Of a stretch of 64,000 bases of DNA, positions 9,398 through 18,012 are shown piece by piece. A model generated the notes under the pieces. The model was not told the DNA's origin and made no database searches. It saw only the letters and a list, made by a program, of their open reading frames with translations. How positions within the stretch are numbered: position 1 is the first letter of the stretch; each line of letters starts with the position of its first letter. Where the stretch lies: assembly GCF_011762185.1 (NCBI RefSeq), contig NZ_JAASQJ010000001.1, positions 558,001 to 622,000 of the forward strand, written 5' to 3'. The translations under genes and the position numbers were made by a program. The DNA is from Dyadobacter arcticus (GTDB lineage Bacteria; Bacteroidota; Bacteroidia; Cytophagales; Spirosomataceae).

Positions 9398-9442
9398 AAA
9401 AAACCGGAGAGCAGTCTTTAAAATGGCTGCTTTCCGGTTTTT
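9398..9442 (+). terminator. Intrinsic terminator after the bamA–OmpH cluster
   Basis: AAAACCGGAGAGCAG and CTGCTTTCCGGTTTT form an inverted repeat with a single internal bulge or mismatch, followed by a T-run. It lies about 20 bases after the second OmpH stop. Confidence 0.85.
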
Positions 9443-9606
9443 GTATTTCCAAGATTTTGCGGTAAAATATGCTATCTACCGGCTTTTATCATAGCTCCGT
9501 AAAGAGGTAAATATTCGAAAAATGCAAACGTCCTATTTTGTGAAAACAGCGATTCTGTAAAATCCAGTTTCAGAAGTAATCACAGGGCATTCTATATAGG
9601 ATTTAC

Positions 9607-9614
9607 TAGTTTTG
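9607..9614 (+). promoter_or_regulatory. Candidate −7 promoter element (TAGTTTTG)
   Basis: Matches the Bacteroidota −7 consensus TAnnTTTG, 54 bases before the exported Ig-like gene. A second exact match, TATTTTTG, lies at 9655–9662, only 6 bases before the start codon. If that one is used, the mRNA would be nearly leaderless. Neither has a convincing TTTG at the −33 position. The rest of 9443–9606 shows no gene. Confidence 0.4.
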
Positions 9615-9667
9615 CGTTAAAATCAGAGAATTCTTTAACCCATTGAATAAATTATATTTTTGACGTT

Positions 9668-11266
9668 ATGATAATAAAACATATTCATAAAATACTGATA
9701 CTTCTGCCAGCTGTTTTTTTATTTTTCCAGGCGCAGGGACAGGATAATATGAAGAATGCTTCAAACGGTCCTTTACAGATAATATTTCCGGATGAACCGG
9801 AGTGGAACATTTTACAGGAAGGCAAAGAAATTAATTTTCATCTTCAGGTAAGGGGTCGGAAAAGTGACTCAGTCAGATTTAACGTGCCCAGCGGATTATT
9901 AAAAGAAATGAAATTTGACTCCTCTGGTCATTTTGTCTGGACCCCTGGGTTCGATATTGCCGACCGAATTAACACAACTAAAAACTTTCCCGTCATCTTT
10001 GAGGCTCAAAACGTGGCCGGCGAAAATGTTACAAGGGAAATAGTTTTCAAGGTTAATCATATTAATCGGCCTCCCCAAATAGATGAGTTGCAGCCATTTT
10101 ATGTTCAGTATAAGACACAAAATGTGTATAAAATTGACATGGGGTCTGTTCGTGACCAGGATGGAGATCCTATCATTTTTGTCCCAATTTTAGAAGAAAT
10201 GCCTGAGGGGATGAAATTGACGGCAGCTGGTGAAATCACCTGGGAACCATCCATGAGCCAATTTACAATCCTCAAAAAAGGCCCCCGTTTTATGGAGTTT
10301 TTTGTTGAAGATCAGCCTTCAAAAGCAAGGACAAAAGGAAGATTAAAGCTTGATGCGACTCAGATGGACCTGGCGCCGGATTTCACAATCATTCCTCAAA
10401 ACTCGGTAGTTAAAAGTCCTGAAAATAATCGGATCAACTTGCGATTTTCCTTATCGGATCCAAATGGAGAAGATGATATTACCACATTTAACTTCATTTC
10501 AGAAAACAAGAAAGTACCCACGACTGCTTTGGTAAAGAACAGTCCAACTAGTTACGAATTCATTTGGGAGCCGGGTTTTGATTTTGTCAAAGACCCTTTT
10601 GACACTCTTGCGTTTAACATGACATTTTATGTTATGGATAAGGCGCAAAATAAAAAAGAGAAAACTGTCAAATTTGTGATTAAGAATACGGTTGATGAAA
10701 GCCTGCGGGATAATTTTGTTTATAGCCTTTATCGTGGTGCACTGGTTAATGCCTGGGGGCTCTTGGAGCAGATGACGGAAAGAGAAGGCGAATTAAAAAG
10801 GGCTTACTCGAGAGCTAAAAAGGGAAAGCGCAGCCGGTCTCTCTTAAATGCCTCATTGGGAGCAACCACCGGTTTGGCGCCAGTTATAGCAAAAGCAAAC
10901 CCTGATACCCGTGGTTACATTACAACTATTGGCGGAACCACTGTTGCCACAGTTGGAACGCTTGAAGCAACAGAAGTAATAGGGAAATCGGTGAACGGCT
11001 TATTGGACCGGTTTAATTATGTCATGCAAAAGAAAAACGAGCTCCAAAATAAAGGGGATGTTTTTGCACGGGAATATGCCCAAAAGTCGTCACGCCGGCA
11101 GCCGGACTTTATTAGAAAGCTCGACGAGTTTAAGTCATTAATGAATTTGAGTGGATTAGTTGCGCTTGAATTAGATGCGAATTGGGAAAGTAAAAAAGAA
11201 GCAAACGACAATGCGATAAAAAAGGCATTTAAGGATTTTGTGCCCTTGACCAAGGACGAAAATTGA
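9668..11266 (+). CDS. Exported protein with Ig/cadherin-like repeats, function unknown
   Basis: 532 residues. The signal peptide ends near FLFFQAQGQ. Residues about 35–330 contain three related beta-sandwich modules; each carries a DxxGxFxWTPxFD-like turn (HFVWTPGFDI, EITWEPSMSQ, EFIWEPGFDF) and an NRPPQID or RDQDGDPI-like link, as in putative-Ig/cadherin-like surface repeats. Residues about 380–460 switch to a basic helix (RAYSRAKKGKRSRS) and a glycine/threonine-rich hydrophobic stretch, then a helical C terminus. No catalytic motif is seen. It is convergent with lspA. A structural or adhesive envelope role is inference. Confidence 0.72.
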   Translation: MIIKHIHKILILLPAVFLFFQAQGQDNMKNASNGPLQIIFPDEPEWNILQEGKEINFHLQVRGRKSDSVRFNVPSGLLKEMKFDSSGHFVWTPGFDIADRINTTKNFPVIFEAQNVAGENVTREIVFKVNHINRPPQIDELQPFYVQYKTQNVYKIDMGSVRDQDGDPIIFVPILEEMPEGMKLTAAGEITWEPSMSQFTILKKGPRFMEFFVEDQPSKARTKGRLKLDATQMDLAPDFTIIPQNSVVKSPENNRINLRFSLSDPNGEDDITTFNFISENKKVPTTALVKNSPTSYEFIWEPGFDFVKDPFDTLAFNMTFYVMDKAQNKKEKTVKFVIKNTVDESLRDNFVYSLYRGALVNAWGLLEQMTEREGELKRAYSRAKKGKRSRSLLNASLGATTGLAPVIAKANPDTRGYITTIGGTTVATVGTLEATEVIGKSVNGLLDRFNYVMQKKNELQNKGDVFAREYAQKSSRRQPDFIRKLDEFKSLMNLSGLVALELDANWESKKEANDNAIKKAFKDFVPLTKDEN

Positions 11267-11305
11267 AAGAATAATCGGGGTGAAATTACTATGTCAAGAG
11301 CGCTT

Positions 11306-12058
11306 TTAGCTCTCTTTTTCGTTTCTATCGTCTTCCAGCTCACTGGTAGCAGGTGATGGAAGCGGAACGGTTTCCGTATCGTTGTCTTCAGTAGCGATCA
11401 ATTCAATATTAGAATCACTTGCCGCAATAGGAGCTTCGTCGAGGGCAACGTCCTGGTCATCCTGATGGTGTGAGCCCGAAGAATGGAAGCTTCCCTGAAA
11501 TATGAGGATACTGCATACGCCAATGAAAATACAGGAATCGGCAATGTTGAAAATAGGAGTAGAATAATATTGACCTCCCCAGACAGGCACCCAATCGGGA
11601 ATGAAACCCTCCCAGAAATCCACGAAAATCATGTCAATTACCTGGCCGTGAAACCATGGAGTAGGCGAACCATAAGGTGCATTGCCGAGCAGAACGCCAT
11701 AAAATGTGCTGTCGATCACATTGCCTACCGCACCCGCAAGGATCATCGCCAAAGCCCAGAGTAACCCTTTCGAAGCGCCAGACCTGGCAAGATGAATCAT
11801 GTATCCACCAATTGCGACCATCGCTACCAACCTGAAAAGGGTAAGAAATAGCTTGCCGTATTCATGCCCTAGCTGCATGCCGAATGCCATGCCTGGATTA
11901 AGGACGTAATGCAATTTAAACCAATTTCCGACTAATGCAATCTGTCCGGAAAAACCCGGTTCCATGTATTTATGTACCAAAAGTTTGGAAGCCTGGTCAA
12001 CAATAATGAGCAGAAAACTGAAAACTAAATAAGGCGCCGGATTTCTGGATTGGTTCAT
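11306..12058 (-). CDS. lspA: Lipoprotein signal peptidase (signal peptidase II) with acidic C-terminal tail
   Basis: 250 residues from the ATG at 12058; a TTG at 12073 would add five residues. Four membrane segments are visible. Conserved blocks are LNPGMAFG (family NRGxAFG-type), GAVGNVIDS with the first catalytic Asp, and FNIADS with the second. The enzyme cleaves diacylated prolipoproteins before the lipobox cysteine in the inner membrane. It is unusual in carrying about 55 extra residues after the last membrane segment, rich in Asp, Glu, Ser and Thr and likely cytoplasmic and disordered. The gene lies 49 bases behind proline dehydrogenase on the same strand. Many lipoproteins in this window (SusD, DUF4249) are its expected substrates. 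Confidence 0.94.
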   Translation of the reverse strand: MNQSRNPAPYLVFSFLLIIVDQASKLLVHKYMEPGFSGQIALVGNWFKLHYVLNPGMAFGMQLGHEYGKLFLTLFRLVAMVAIGGYMIHLARSGASKGLLWALAMILAGAVGNVIDSTFYGVLLGNAPYGSPTPWFHGQVIDMIFVDFWEGFIPDWVPVWGGQYYSTPIFNIADSCIFIGVCSILIFQGSFHSSGSHHQDDQDVALDEAPIAASDSNIELIATEDNDTETVPLPSPATSELEDDRNEKES

Positions 12059-12107
12059 TCCTTTGGTAAACAATTGACAATTTAAGAACGCGAAAGTAAT
12101 AAGATAC

Positions 12108-13310
12108 TTATAAAGAACCGATTCCTCTTCTCTTCAATTCACTTTTGACCAATAAAAACTCCCGGCTGCTCTGACCTGCGATGGATGTGTTTTCCTCGGC
12201 GCGGCGGATCAGATACGGTAATACTGCATCAATGGGTCCATAAGGCACGTATTTCGCGACATTATAACCGATTTTGGACAAGTTGTAGGATATGTTATCA
12301 CTCATTCCAAGCAATTGTGCAAACCAAATCCGATTATCATCATTACTAATCCCCAATTTTTTCATTTTTGCAGCGCAATACTGGGAGCTATACTCGTTGT
12401 GGGTACCCAGGCAAATCGAGATATATTCAATGTGTTCGAGGCAAAAATCAATAGCTATATTATAGTCGTCATCAGCCGCCTGTTTTGAAGTGTGTATGGG
12501 ACTGAAATATTCATTTTCTCTGGCGCGCAATCGCTCCTTTTCCATGTAAGCGCCCCGGACCAATTTGCAACCGACGTAATATCCTTTTTGACGCGCAGTG
12601 AGATAAGCGGTTTTAAGGGCATCCAGCGTTTCGTGGCGATACAATTGATAGGTATTGTAAACGATGGCTTTTTCTTTGTTAAATTTCTGCATCATTTGAT
12701 ACGTCAGATCGTCTATCACGCCCTGGATCCAGCTTTCTTCTGCATCCACGAATATGCGGACGTCCTGCTCATAGGCGCGTCTGCAGAGTCGCTCCACGCG
12801 CTCCTTGATCCTGTCATAGGAAGCCTCTTCTTCGTAGGATAGGGAATCTTTTTGCTGAATTTTTTCCAGTAGTTCGGCTGATGCAACTCCGGTGACTTTG
12901 AAGACAGAAAACGGGATAGTGGTGGATGAGGCTGCTTTATCAATCGTCCGCAGAATCTCATCAGCGGTATTCTCAAAACTGGTTTCTTTATCTTCCCCTT
13001 CAACCGAATAATCTAGGATCGTACCGATAGCAGAGTTGCCCAGGAGTCGAATGGTCGCATTGCAATCATTGATTGTTTCGCCACCACAGAATTGTTCAAA
13101 AATGGTTAGCCGAATGATATTTTTTATAGGTAAGTGAAGTTTAAGTGCGAGCTTTATGAAAAAAGTGCCTAAATTTACCACTCGAGCCTGATTCATTAGG
13201 CTGAATAACCAGTAAGTTTTCCGCAGTTTAGCATCAGTTTTGGAAGCAAACGCGACGGAAGTATCTTCAAAAAATACAGGTATTTGGTCTTTTGGTGAGG
13301 GATATGCCAT
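12108..13310 (-). CDS. Proline dehydrogenase (monofunctional)
   Basis: 400 residues, the size of a stand-alone PRODH without the aldehyde dehydrogenase domain found in PutA. It oxidises proline to pyrroline-5-carboxylate with FAD and passes electrons to quinone. The TIM-barrel signatures include FVDAEESW, LVRGAYMEKER and the C-terminal substrate-binding helix motif YLIRRAEENTS. The ATG at 13310 is the family's usual start. lspA follows 49 bases downstream. The partner P5C dehydrogenase is not in the window. Proline biosynthesis genes (proBA) lie 36 kb away. Confidence 0.94.
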   Translation of the reverse strand: MAYPSPKDQIPVFFEDTSVAFASKTDAKLRKTYWLFSLMNQARVVNLGTFFIKLALKLHLPIKNIIRLTIFEQFCGGETINDCNATIRLLGNSAIGTILDYSVEGEDKETSFENTADEILRTIDKAASSTTIPFSVFKVTGVASAELLEKIQQKDSLSYEEEASYDRIKERVERLCRRAYEQDVRIFVDAEESWIQGVIDDLTYQMMQKFNKEKAIVYNTYQLYRHETLDALKTAYLTARQKGYYVGCKLVRGAYMEKERLRARENEYFSPIHTSKQAADDDYNIAIDFCLEHIEYISICLGTHNEYSSQYCAAKMKKLGISNDDNRIWFAQLLGMSDNISYNLSKIGYNVAKYVPYGPIDAVLPYLIRRAEENTSIAGQSSREFLLVKSELKRRGIGSL

Positions 13311-13492
13311 TGTATTACTCGTTTTTCCTAGGTGAGTGTTAACATTTTAATTAAAACCACAGGAAGAAGGTAGTATTCATTAGGAGTTAATCGACTTATA
13401 TGGTATCAAATGTACGGCAATCCCAGAAATACGCATAGTACAGGATCAAAATATTACAATTATCTATTTATACTAAGGACCAGTTTTTGAAT

Positions 13493-14587
13493 ATGAATGC
13501 TTCTTTAGATATCCTCCCATTAAGCAGTTGGATTAATACCGAGGGAAAACCTTTGATAATAGCCGGGCCTTGCAGCGCAGAGACCGAGGAACAAATGTTG
13601 GAAACCGCAACCCAAATCAGGGATGAAGGATTTGCGCATGTAATCCGCGCAGGAATTTGGAAACCACGGACCCGTCCGGGAAGTTTTGAAGGAATGGGTG
13701 AGGCAGCTTTGCCATGGCTTCAGGCTGCAAAGAAAGAAACCGGAATGCCGGTTGCAGTGGAAGTGGCTAATCCACAACACATTGAATTAGCCCTTAAATA
13801 CGGCGTTGACATCCTCTGGATCGGCGCGCGTACTACTGTGAATCCATTTAATGTTCAGGAATTGGCCGATGCCTTGAAAGGTGTTGATGTTCCCGTCCTT
13901 GTTAAAAATCCGGTTAACCCTGATTTACAGCTTTGGATTGGTGCTTTGGAGCGTCTTAACCAGGCGGGCGTAAAAAAATTGGGGGCAATCCACAGAGGAT
14001 TTTCCAACGCGCAGGAAACCAAATTTCGCAATTCTCCAATGTGGAACATTGCTATTGAGCTAAAAACGCTTTTTCCTAATTTGCCTGTTATTGGTGATCC
14101 AAGCCATATGGCAGGAAAGCGCGCTTATTTATATGAATTAGCGCAGCGTGCACTGGATCTACATTATGACGGTCTGATTATTGAATCACACCGCGATCCG
14201 GATAAAGCATGGTCCGATGCTTCACAGCAATTGACTCCTGCTGCACTTGGCCAGATGTTGCATGATCTTCATGTTCGCAAGGAATCTTACGGAAGTGATT
14301 ACCAAAATCAATTGGAGATTATCCGTGGCAAAATTGACCATTTAGATCGCGAAATGCTTGAAACATTGGCACAACGCATGGCTTTGGTTGAGAAATTGGC
14401 AGAGTACAAGCGTGACAATAACGTAGCCGCTTATCAGGTTGACCGTTTCAGGGAAGTTCTTGAGACACGTGCAGGATGGGGCAAAAGCATGAACCTTTAT
14501 CCAAATTTGGTGGATGAACTTTTCAAACTCGTTCACATGGAATCTATCCGCAAACAAACGGAAGTGATGAACCAGGTGAGCGCTTAA
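13493..14587 (+). CDS. Bifunctional DAHP synthase/chorismate mutase
   Basis: 364 residues from the ATG at 13493 (a TTG six bases upstream is possible). Residues about 15–260 are a DAHP synthase of the AroA(G)/KDO8P-synthase type, with IAGPCSAE, GIWKPRTRPGSFEG and VIGDPSHMAGKR. Residues about 270–360 are an AroQ-class chorismate mutase helix bundle (IRGKIDHLDREMLETLAQRM … VDRFREVLETR). It makes the first committed metabolite of aromatic synthesis and also drives chorismate to prephenate. Fusion with the mutase usually serves as the feedback-sensing domain. It is divergent from proline dehydrogenase and followed by a terminator at 14611–14638. Confidence 0.95.
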   Translation: MNASLDILPLSSWINTEGKPLIIAGPCSAETEEQMLETATQIRDEGFAHVIRAGIWKPRTRPGSFEGMGEAALPWLQAAKKETGMPVAVEVANPQHIELALKYGVDILWIGARTTVNPFNVQELADALKGVDVPVLVKNPVNPDLQLWIGALERLNQAGVKKLGAIHRGFSNAQETKFRNSPMWNIAIELKTLFPNLPVIGDPSHMAGKRAYLYELAQRALDLHYDGLIIESHRDPDKAWSDASQQLTPAALGQMLHDLHVRKESYGSDYQNQLEIIRGKIDHLDREMLETLAQRMALVEKLAEYKRDNNVAAYQVDRFREVLETRAGWGKSMNLYPNLVDELFKLVHMESIRKQTEVMNQVSA

Positions 14588-14610
14588 AAGACTTTTTATA
14601 TATTTCTGAC

Positions 14611-14638
14611 GGCTGTCTCCATAGAGGCAGCCTTTTTT
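14611..14638 (+). terminator. Intrinsic terminator after DAHP synthase/chorismate mutase
   Basis: GGCTGTCTC and GAGGCAGCC pair (one G·T) around a 4-base loop, followed by six Ts. Confidence 0.85.
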
Positions 14639-14656
14639 GCTTTACGGGTTATCCGT

Positions 14657-15298
14657 TTAGATCCCTTTCTGCTTTAAAACTTTGCTTATTTCCCTCGCCC
14701 ATATCACATAAGCCTTTTCATTGAGATGGGTTTTATCAACTGCATATTCAGCTTTAAGACCTGACGAATCTGCAAGGTATTGATTCAGATTAATGTAAGT
14801 GATCTTTTGTTTGGTGCAGTAAGTAATGAGGAAATGGTTTAACGAGTCTACCTCGCTTTTGCTATGTGGGTCATTTTGCTCGTAAACGGTGAGGGTAACA
14901 ACTGGAATAATTTTGTTTTGGATAAGCGTCTCCAACATAGTTTTGAGATTTTTTTGAATCTTTTGCTGCGCAACTCCCACGGTTATATCATTGATCCCGC
15001 CTTTCAAAAAGCATATTTTAGGATGTAATGCGACGACGTGTGACTGGATCAATTGCAGGAAATGGTAGGTCGATTGGCCGGGAAGTGCATGATTCATGAC
15101 GTCGGTCCTATGTAGTAACTCGACCCATTTTCCCTGCGCTGTGATAGAATTTCCATACATTATTATGGTCGGATTGCCCTTGATCGAGACAAATCTTTGC
15201 GCTATTTTATCGCGGTAAATAAATGCGAGAACGGCAAATATCCCAGTGAGCAGAACATTGACAGCCAGTGACATCGCAAGCAGCCTTTTTGTTTTCAT
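14657..15298 (-). CDS. Membrane-anchored SGNH/GDSL hydrolase
   Basis: 213 residues. An N-terminal hydrophobic segment (residues about 7–27) acts as a signal anchor or uncleaved signal. The SGNH blocks are all present: block I as YGNSITAQG with the nucleophilic Ser, the glycine in NHALPGQST, block III as GGIND, and the catalytic pair as DKTHLN (Asp and His) near residue 190. Such enzymes de-esterify acetylated sugars, lipids or platelet-activating-factor-like substrates. The closest in style are GDSL-like lipases/acylhydrolases. The substrate is unknown. It starts 10 bases after the tdk stop on the same strand, probably co-transcribed. Confidence 0.85.
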   Translation of the reverse strand: MKTKRLLAMSLAVNVLLTGIFAVLAFIYRDKIAQRFVSIKGNPTIIMYGNSITAQGKWVELLHRTDVMNHALPGQSTYHFLQLIQSHVVALHPKICFLKGGINDITVGVAQQKIQKNLKTMLETLIQNKIIPVVTLTVYEQNDPHSKSEVDSLNHFLITYCTKQKITYINLNQYLADSSGLKAEYAVDKTHLNEKAYVIWAREISKVLKQKGI

Positions 15299-15309
15299 CT
15301 GGCAAAACC

Positions 15310-15903
15310 TTAGATATAGGCATTTTCACCCAGATTGAAGCAACGCCGGCAACGCGCTTCATACAAATCAGTTTCACCCAGGAGCACCCTTTCGCTGGAT
15401 GACGAAAGCCGATAAGAGTGTGAGGCGACTTCACCGCAAACCATACAAATTGCGTGAACTTTGGTAACATACTCGGCAGTAGCCATCAATTGCGGCATGC
15501 AGCCAAACGGCTTTCCCCTGAAATCCATATCGAGGCCGGCTATGATAACGCGTTTACCAGCATCAGCGAGTTCATTACAAACAGCTACAATGCCATCATC
15601 AAAAAATTGCGCTTCATCCAGCCCAATTACTTCAAAACTTTCAGCCAAAGCAGTGATTTGCAACGCTGAATGCACCGGAACAGAGCGGATTGAATTGTCA
15701 TTATGAGAAACAATGTTCTCCTCATGATAACGTTTATCCAAAGCAGGTTTGAAAATTTGGATCCGCTGTCGCGCAATTTTGGCACGGTTTAACCGCCGGA
15801 TCAATTCTTCGGTTTTTCCTGAAAACATAGATCCGCAAATAACCTCGATCCAACCGGTCCGGGGGTTTTGATTTTCGCTTTTATGTGAAGGTTCTACGAA
15901 CAT
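15310..15903 (-). CDS. tdk: Thymidine kinase
   Basis: 197 residues starting at the ATG that gives the family-typical [20 protein letters not shown] opening; a TTG 33 bases upstream is less likely. The Walker A loop is [11 protein letters not shown], the Walker B/catalytic base DEAQFF, and the lasso zinc site uses CMVCG and CRRC. The enzyme phosphorylates thymidine for dTTP salvage in the cytoplasm. It is divergent from the unknown gene at 16006 and followed closely by the SGNH hydrolase gene. Confidence 0.96.
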   Translation of the reverse strand: MFVEPSHKSENQNPRTGWIEVICGSMFSGKTEELIRRLNRAKIARQRIQIFKPALDKRYHEENIVSHNDNSIRSVPVHSALQITALAESFEVIGLDEAQFFDDGIVAVCNELADAGKRVIIAGLDMDFRGKPFGCMPQLMATAEYVTKVHAICMVCGEVASHSYRLSSSSERVLLGETDLYEARCRRCFNLGENAYI

Positions 15904-16005
15904 GTTTGGTGCCAGACCGACCCGCTTAACGGTCAATTTTGTTTATATTTACAAATCAAACATATTTTTTTTAAACACAATCGTTCCCCAAAGCTCTTAT
16001 TCGTC

Positions 16006-17127
16006 ATGCCGGATAATTTGAATATAATTGCACTCAACCAATATGCTGTAAGGTTCACTACAACGGTATTAAATGAGGTTTACCAGTCACAAAATTTCGT
16101 AAACGGCGGGGGCTTATTGAAGCTTACTCCGGTGAGGCAAGTGAACCTGGGTATACTGAACCGTCTGTTTGAAGAATGGAAAAGCAATGCAGAAGCATTT
16201 AAAAGTCCGTATTTTGATTTTTCTAATGAAGATGTTAAAAAAGCATTGGAAGACTTCATGAATACAGCTTCTCAGCACATTTCGGTAAAACGTGCAGATC
16301 TGGAACCGTTGCTGACCGAGTCAGTCAAAGAATCACTAAAATTACTGTTAACACCTGCGGCTTATTTCGAGGATAAGATCAGGGTGAATGCGGATGCTGA
16401 ATTTACCCATGAAAAGGCAGAACAGCTGGTAAAATATACCCATATCCATCGCGGTATGGCCGAAGCCATGCTTGGACGGCTGACCGACAGTGGCTCAAAT
16501 TCGGTGTACCAGACTCAAGCCGTGAGTTGGTTATACGAATTGAAAGATAATTCAGACCTAATCGATGATATAGAAATGCATCTGGTTCAATTCTCGGAAG
16601 TATTTCCGGTTAATTTGAATGAGCTAAAAACGGTAGAGGCTGCCAGGAATACGCCCAATGCAAGAAATGAATCGAAATCGTTTTTTGATTCAGCATTTAC
16701 AGATCTCGAACCTGCAACACCAAAGTCCGGACCGCCGCGAGCTGAACCAGCCAGTGCAATTCTGAGCGAAATTGTTTCCAAAACGAATGCTTCCGAAAAG
16801 GAGTCTTTAAATAATCGTTTTAAAGTCGAAATTGCCAAACCTTCCCACGACAAATCTTACGGCAGTGTACCGGTTAAAGTGGAAAGCATCGCATCATCCA
16901 TCCCATTGGGCCAGCGGTTCATGTTTGTAAATCAACTTTTTAATAGAAACAGTGAGCATTTTGATAAAGCGGTTTACGAGCTGGATACCGTAAAAAGCTT
17001 TGAAGAGGCTGAGAACCTTATTTGGCATCGTTATGCATCCAAATATGCCTGGGATGTGAATGGAGAGGCGGTAACTGCATTATTGGCAATCGTAAAAAGG
17101 AAATTTGCCAGCAATCATCACATTTAA
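16006..17127 (+). CDS. Conserved-looking protein of unknown function
   Basis: 373 residues, no signal peptide or membrane segment, so cytoplasmic. The N-terminal two-thirds (1–215) is helical and acidic. Residues about 215–275 are a Pro/Ser/Ala-rich linker and look disordered. The C-terminal part (from about SIPLGQRFMFVNQLFNRNSEHF to IWHRYASKYAWD) is compact, aromatic-rich and protein-like, suggesting a conserved domain. I recognise this C-terminal pattern as recurring in Bacteroidota hypotheticals but know no function. It ends 5 bases from the convergent HMG-CoA-lyase-like gene. Confidence 0.75.
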   Translation: MPDNLNIIALNQYAVRFTTTVLNEVYQSQNFVNGGGLLKLTPVRQVNLGILNRLFEEWKSNAEAFKSPYFDFSNEDVKKALEDFMNTASQHISVKRADLEPLLTESVKESLKLLLTPAAYFEDKIRVNADAEFTHEKAEQLVKYTHIHRGMAEAMLGRLTDSGSNSVYQTQAVSWLYELKDNSDLIDDIEMHLVQFSEVFPVNLNELKTVEAARNTPNARNESKSFFDSAFTDLEPATPKSGPPRAEPASAILSEIVSKTNASEKESLNNRFKVEIAKPSHDKSYGSVPVKVESIASSIPLGQRFMFVNQLFNRNSEHFDKAVYELDTVKSFEEAENLIWHRYASKYAWDVNGEAVTALLAIVKRKFASNHHI

Positions 17128-17131
17128 ATAT

Positions 17132-17980
17132 TCATTTTTCGACCAGTTCGAGAAACATTAAGCGGGCCTTTTGCAATTCAACCTGGTTGATTGCAAGAGG
17201 CTCTTCCTTTTCAGCCGCGAAATCAATCAGTTTTTCCGTAGGCATATTTCCAATCAGGTCATCCTGCGCCATTGGGCAGCCGCCGTATCCGAACAATGCG
17301 CCATCGAACCGGCGGCATCCCGCCTGATATGCGGCATCTATTTTAAACCGCCAGCTTTCGTAACTGGTATGAAAATGTGCACCAAATTCTAGCTGAGGGT
17401 AAGCTGGGGTAAGTTGGGTAAATAGCTGATCTATATCCACTGTTTTGGCAACGCCGACAGTATCTGACAATGCAAATGTGCGGATATCAAGCATAGAAAG
17501 CCTATCGACCCATTCCATAACGATTTCAGGATTCCAGGGATCGCCGTAAGGATTACCAAAACCCATTGATATGTAAATCACCAGTTCCTTTCTATTTGTA
17601 CCACATAAGTCCGCAATGCACCTGACCCTGTCTAGGGATTCTGCTATTGTCGCATTGGTATTGCGCAATTGAAAAGTTTCTGAAATAGAGAATGGATATC
17701 CGAGGCTATTGATAGCAGCATGCTGGCAAGCCTCTGCGGCACCCCGTTCATTCGCAACGATAGCCAATAAGCCAGCCGAGGTTTCGGAAATTTGCAGGCC
17801 ATCCAGTAATGCGGCGGTATCACTAACCTGGGGCATTGCCTTGGGTGATACAAAACTTCCAAAGTCAATGGTGTCAAAGCCAACCTTTAATAACTGATTC
17901 AGATAAGCAATTTTTTTTTCTGTTGGTATAAATGGGTGGAATCCTTGCCAGGCATCACGGGGACATTCTATGATTTTCAT
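17132..17980 (-). CDS. Hydroxymethylglutaryl-CoA lyase family enzyme
   Basis: 282 residues in a DRE-TIM barrel. The N-terminal IECPRDAWQG carries the Arg-Asp of the family (ECPRDAxQG in HMG-CoA lyases). AHFHTSYES supplies the metal-binding His pair. GALFGYGGCPMAQDDLIGN contains the active-site loop cysteine (G-C-P) that defines HMG-CoA lyases against isopropylmalate synthases. It should cleave HMG-CoA to acetyl-CoA and acetoacetate in leucine catabolism. No other leucine-degradation gene is adjacent; the enoyl-CoA hydratase at 52901 could be one. I am confident of the family, less so of the exact substrate. Confidence 0.88.
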   Translation of the reverse strand: MKIIECPRDAWQGFHPFIPTEKKIAYLNQLLKVGFDTIDFGSFVSPKAMPQVSDTAALLDGLQISETSAGLLAIVANERGAAEACQHAAINSLGYPFSISETFQLRNTNATIAESLDRVRCIADLCGTNRKELVIYISMGFGNPYGDPWNPEIVMEWVDRLSMLDIRTFALSDTVGVAKTVDIDQLFTQLTPAYPQLEFGAHFHTSYESWRFKIDAAYQAGCRRFDGALFGYGGCPMAQDDLIGNMPTEKLIDFAAEKEEPLAINQVELQKARLMFLELVEK

Positions 17981-18012
17981 AAACCAATTTTGAATGAGTG
18001 AATGACTGAGTG

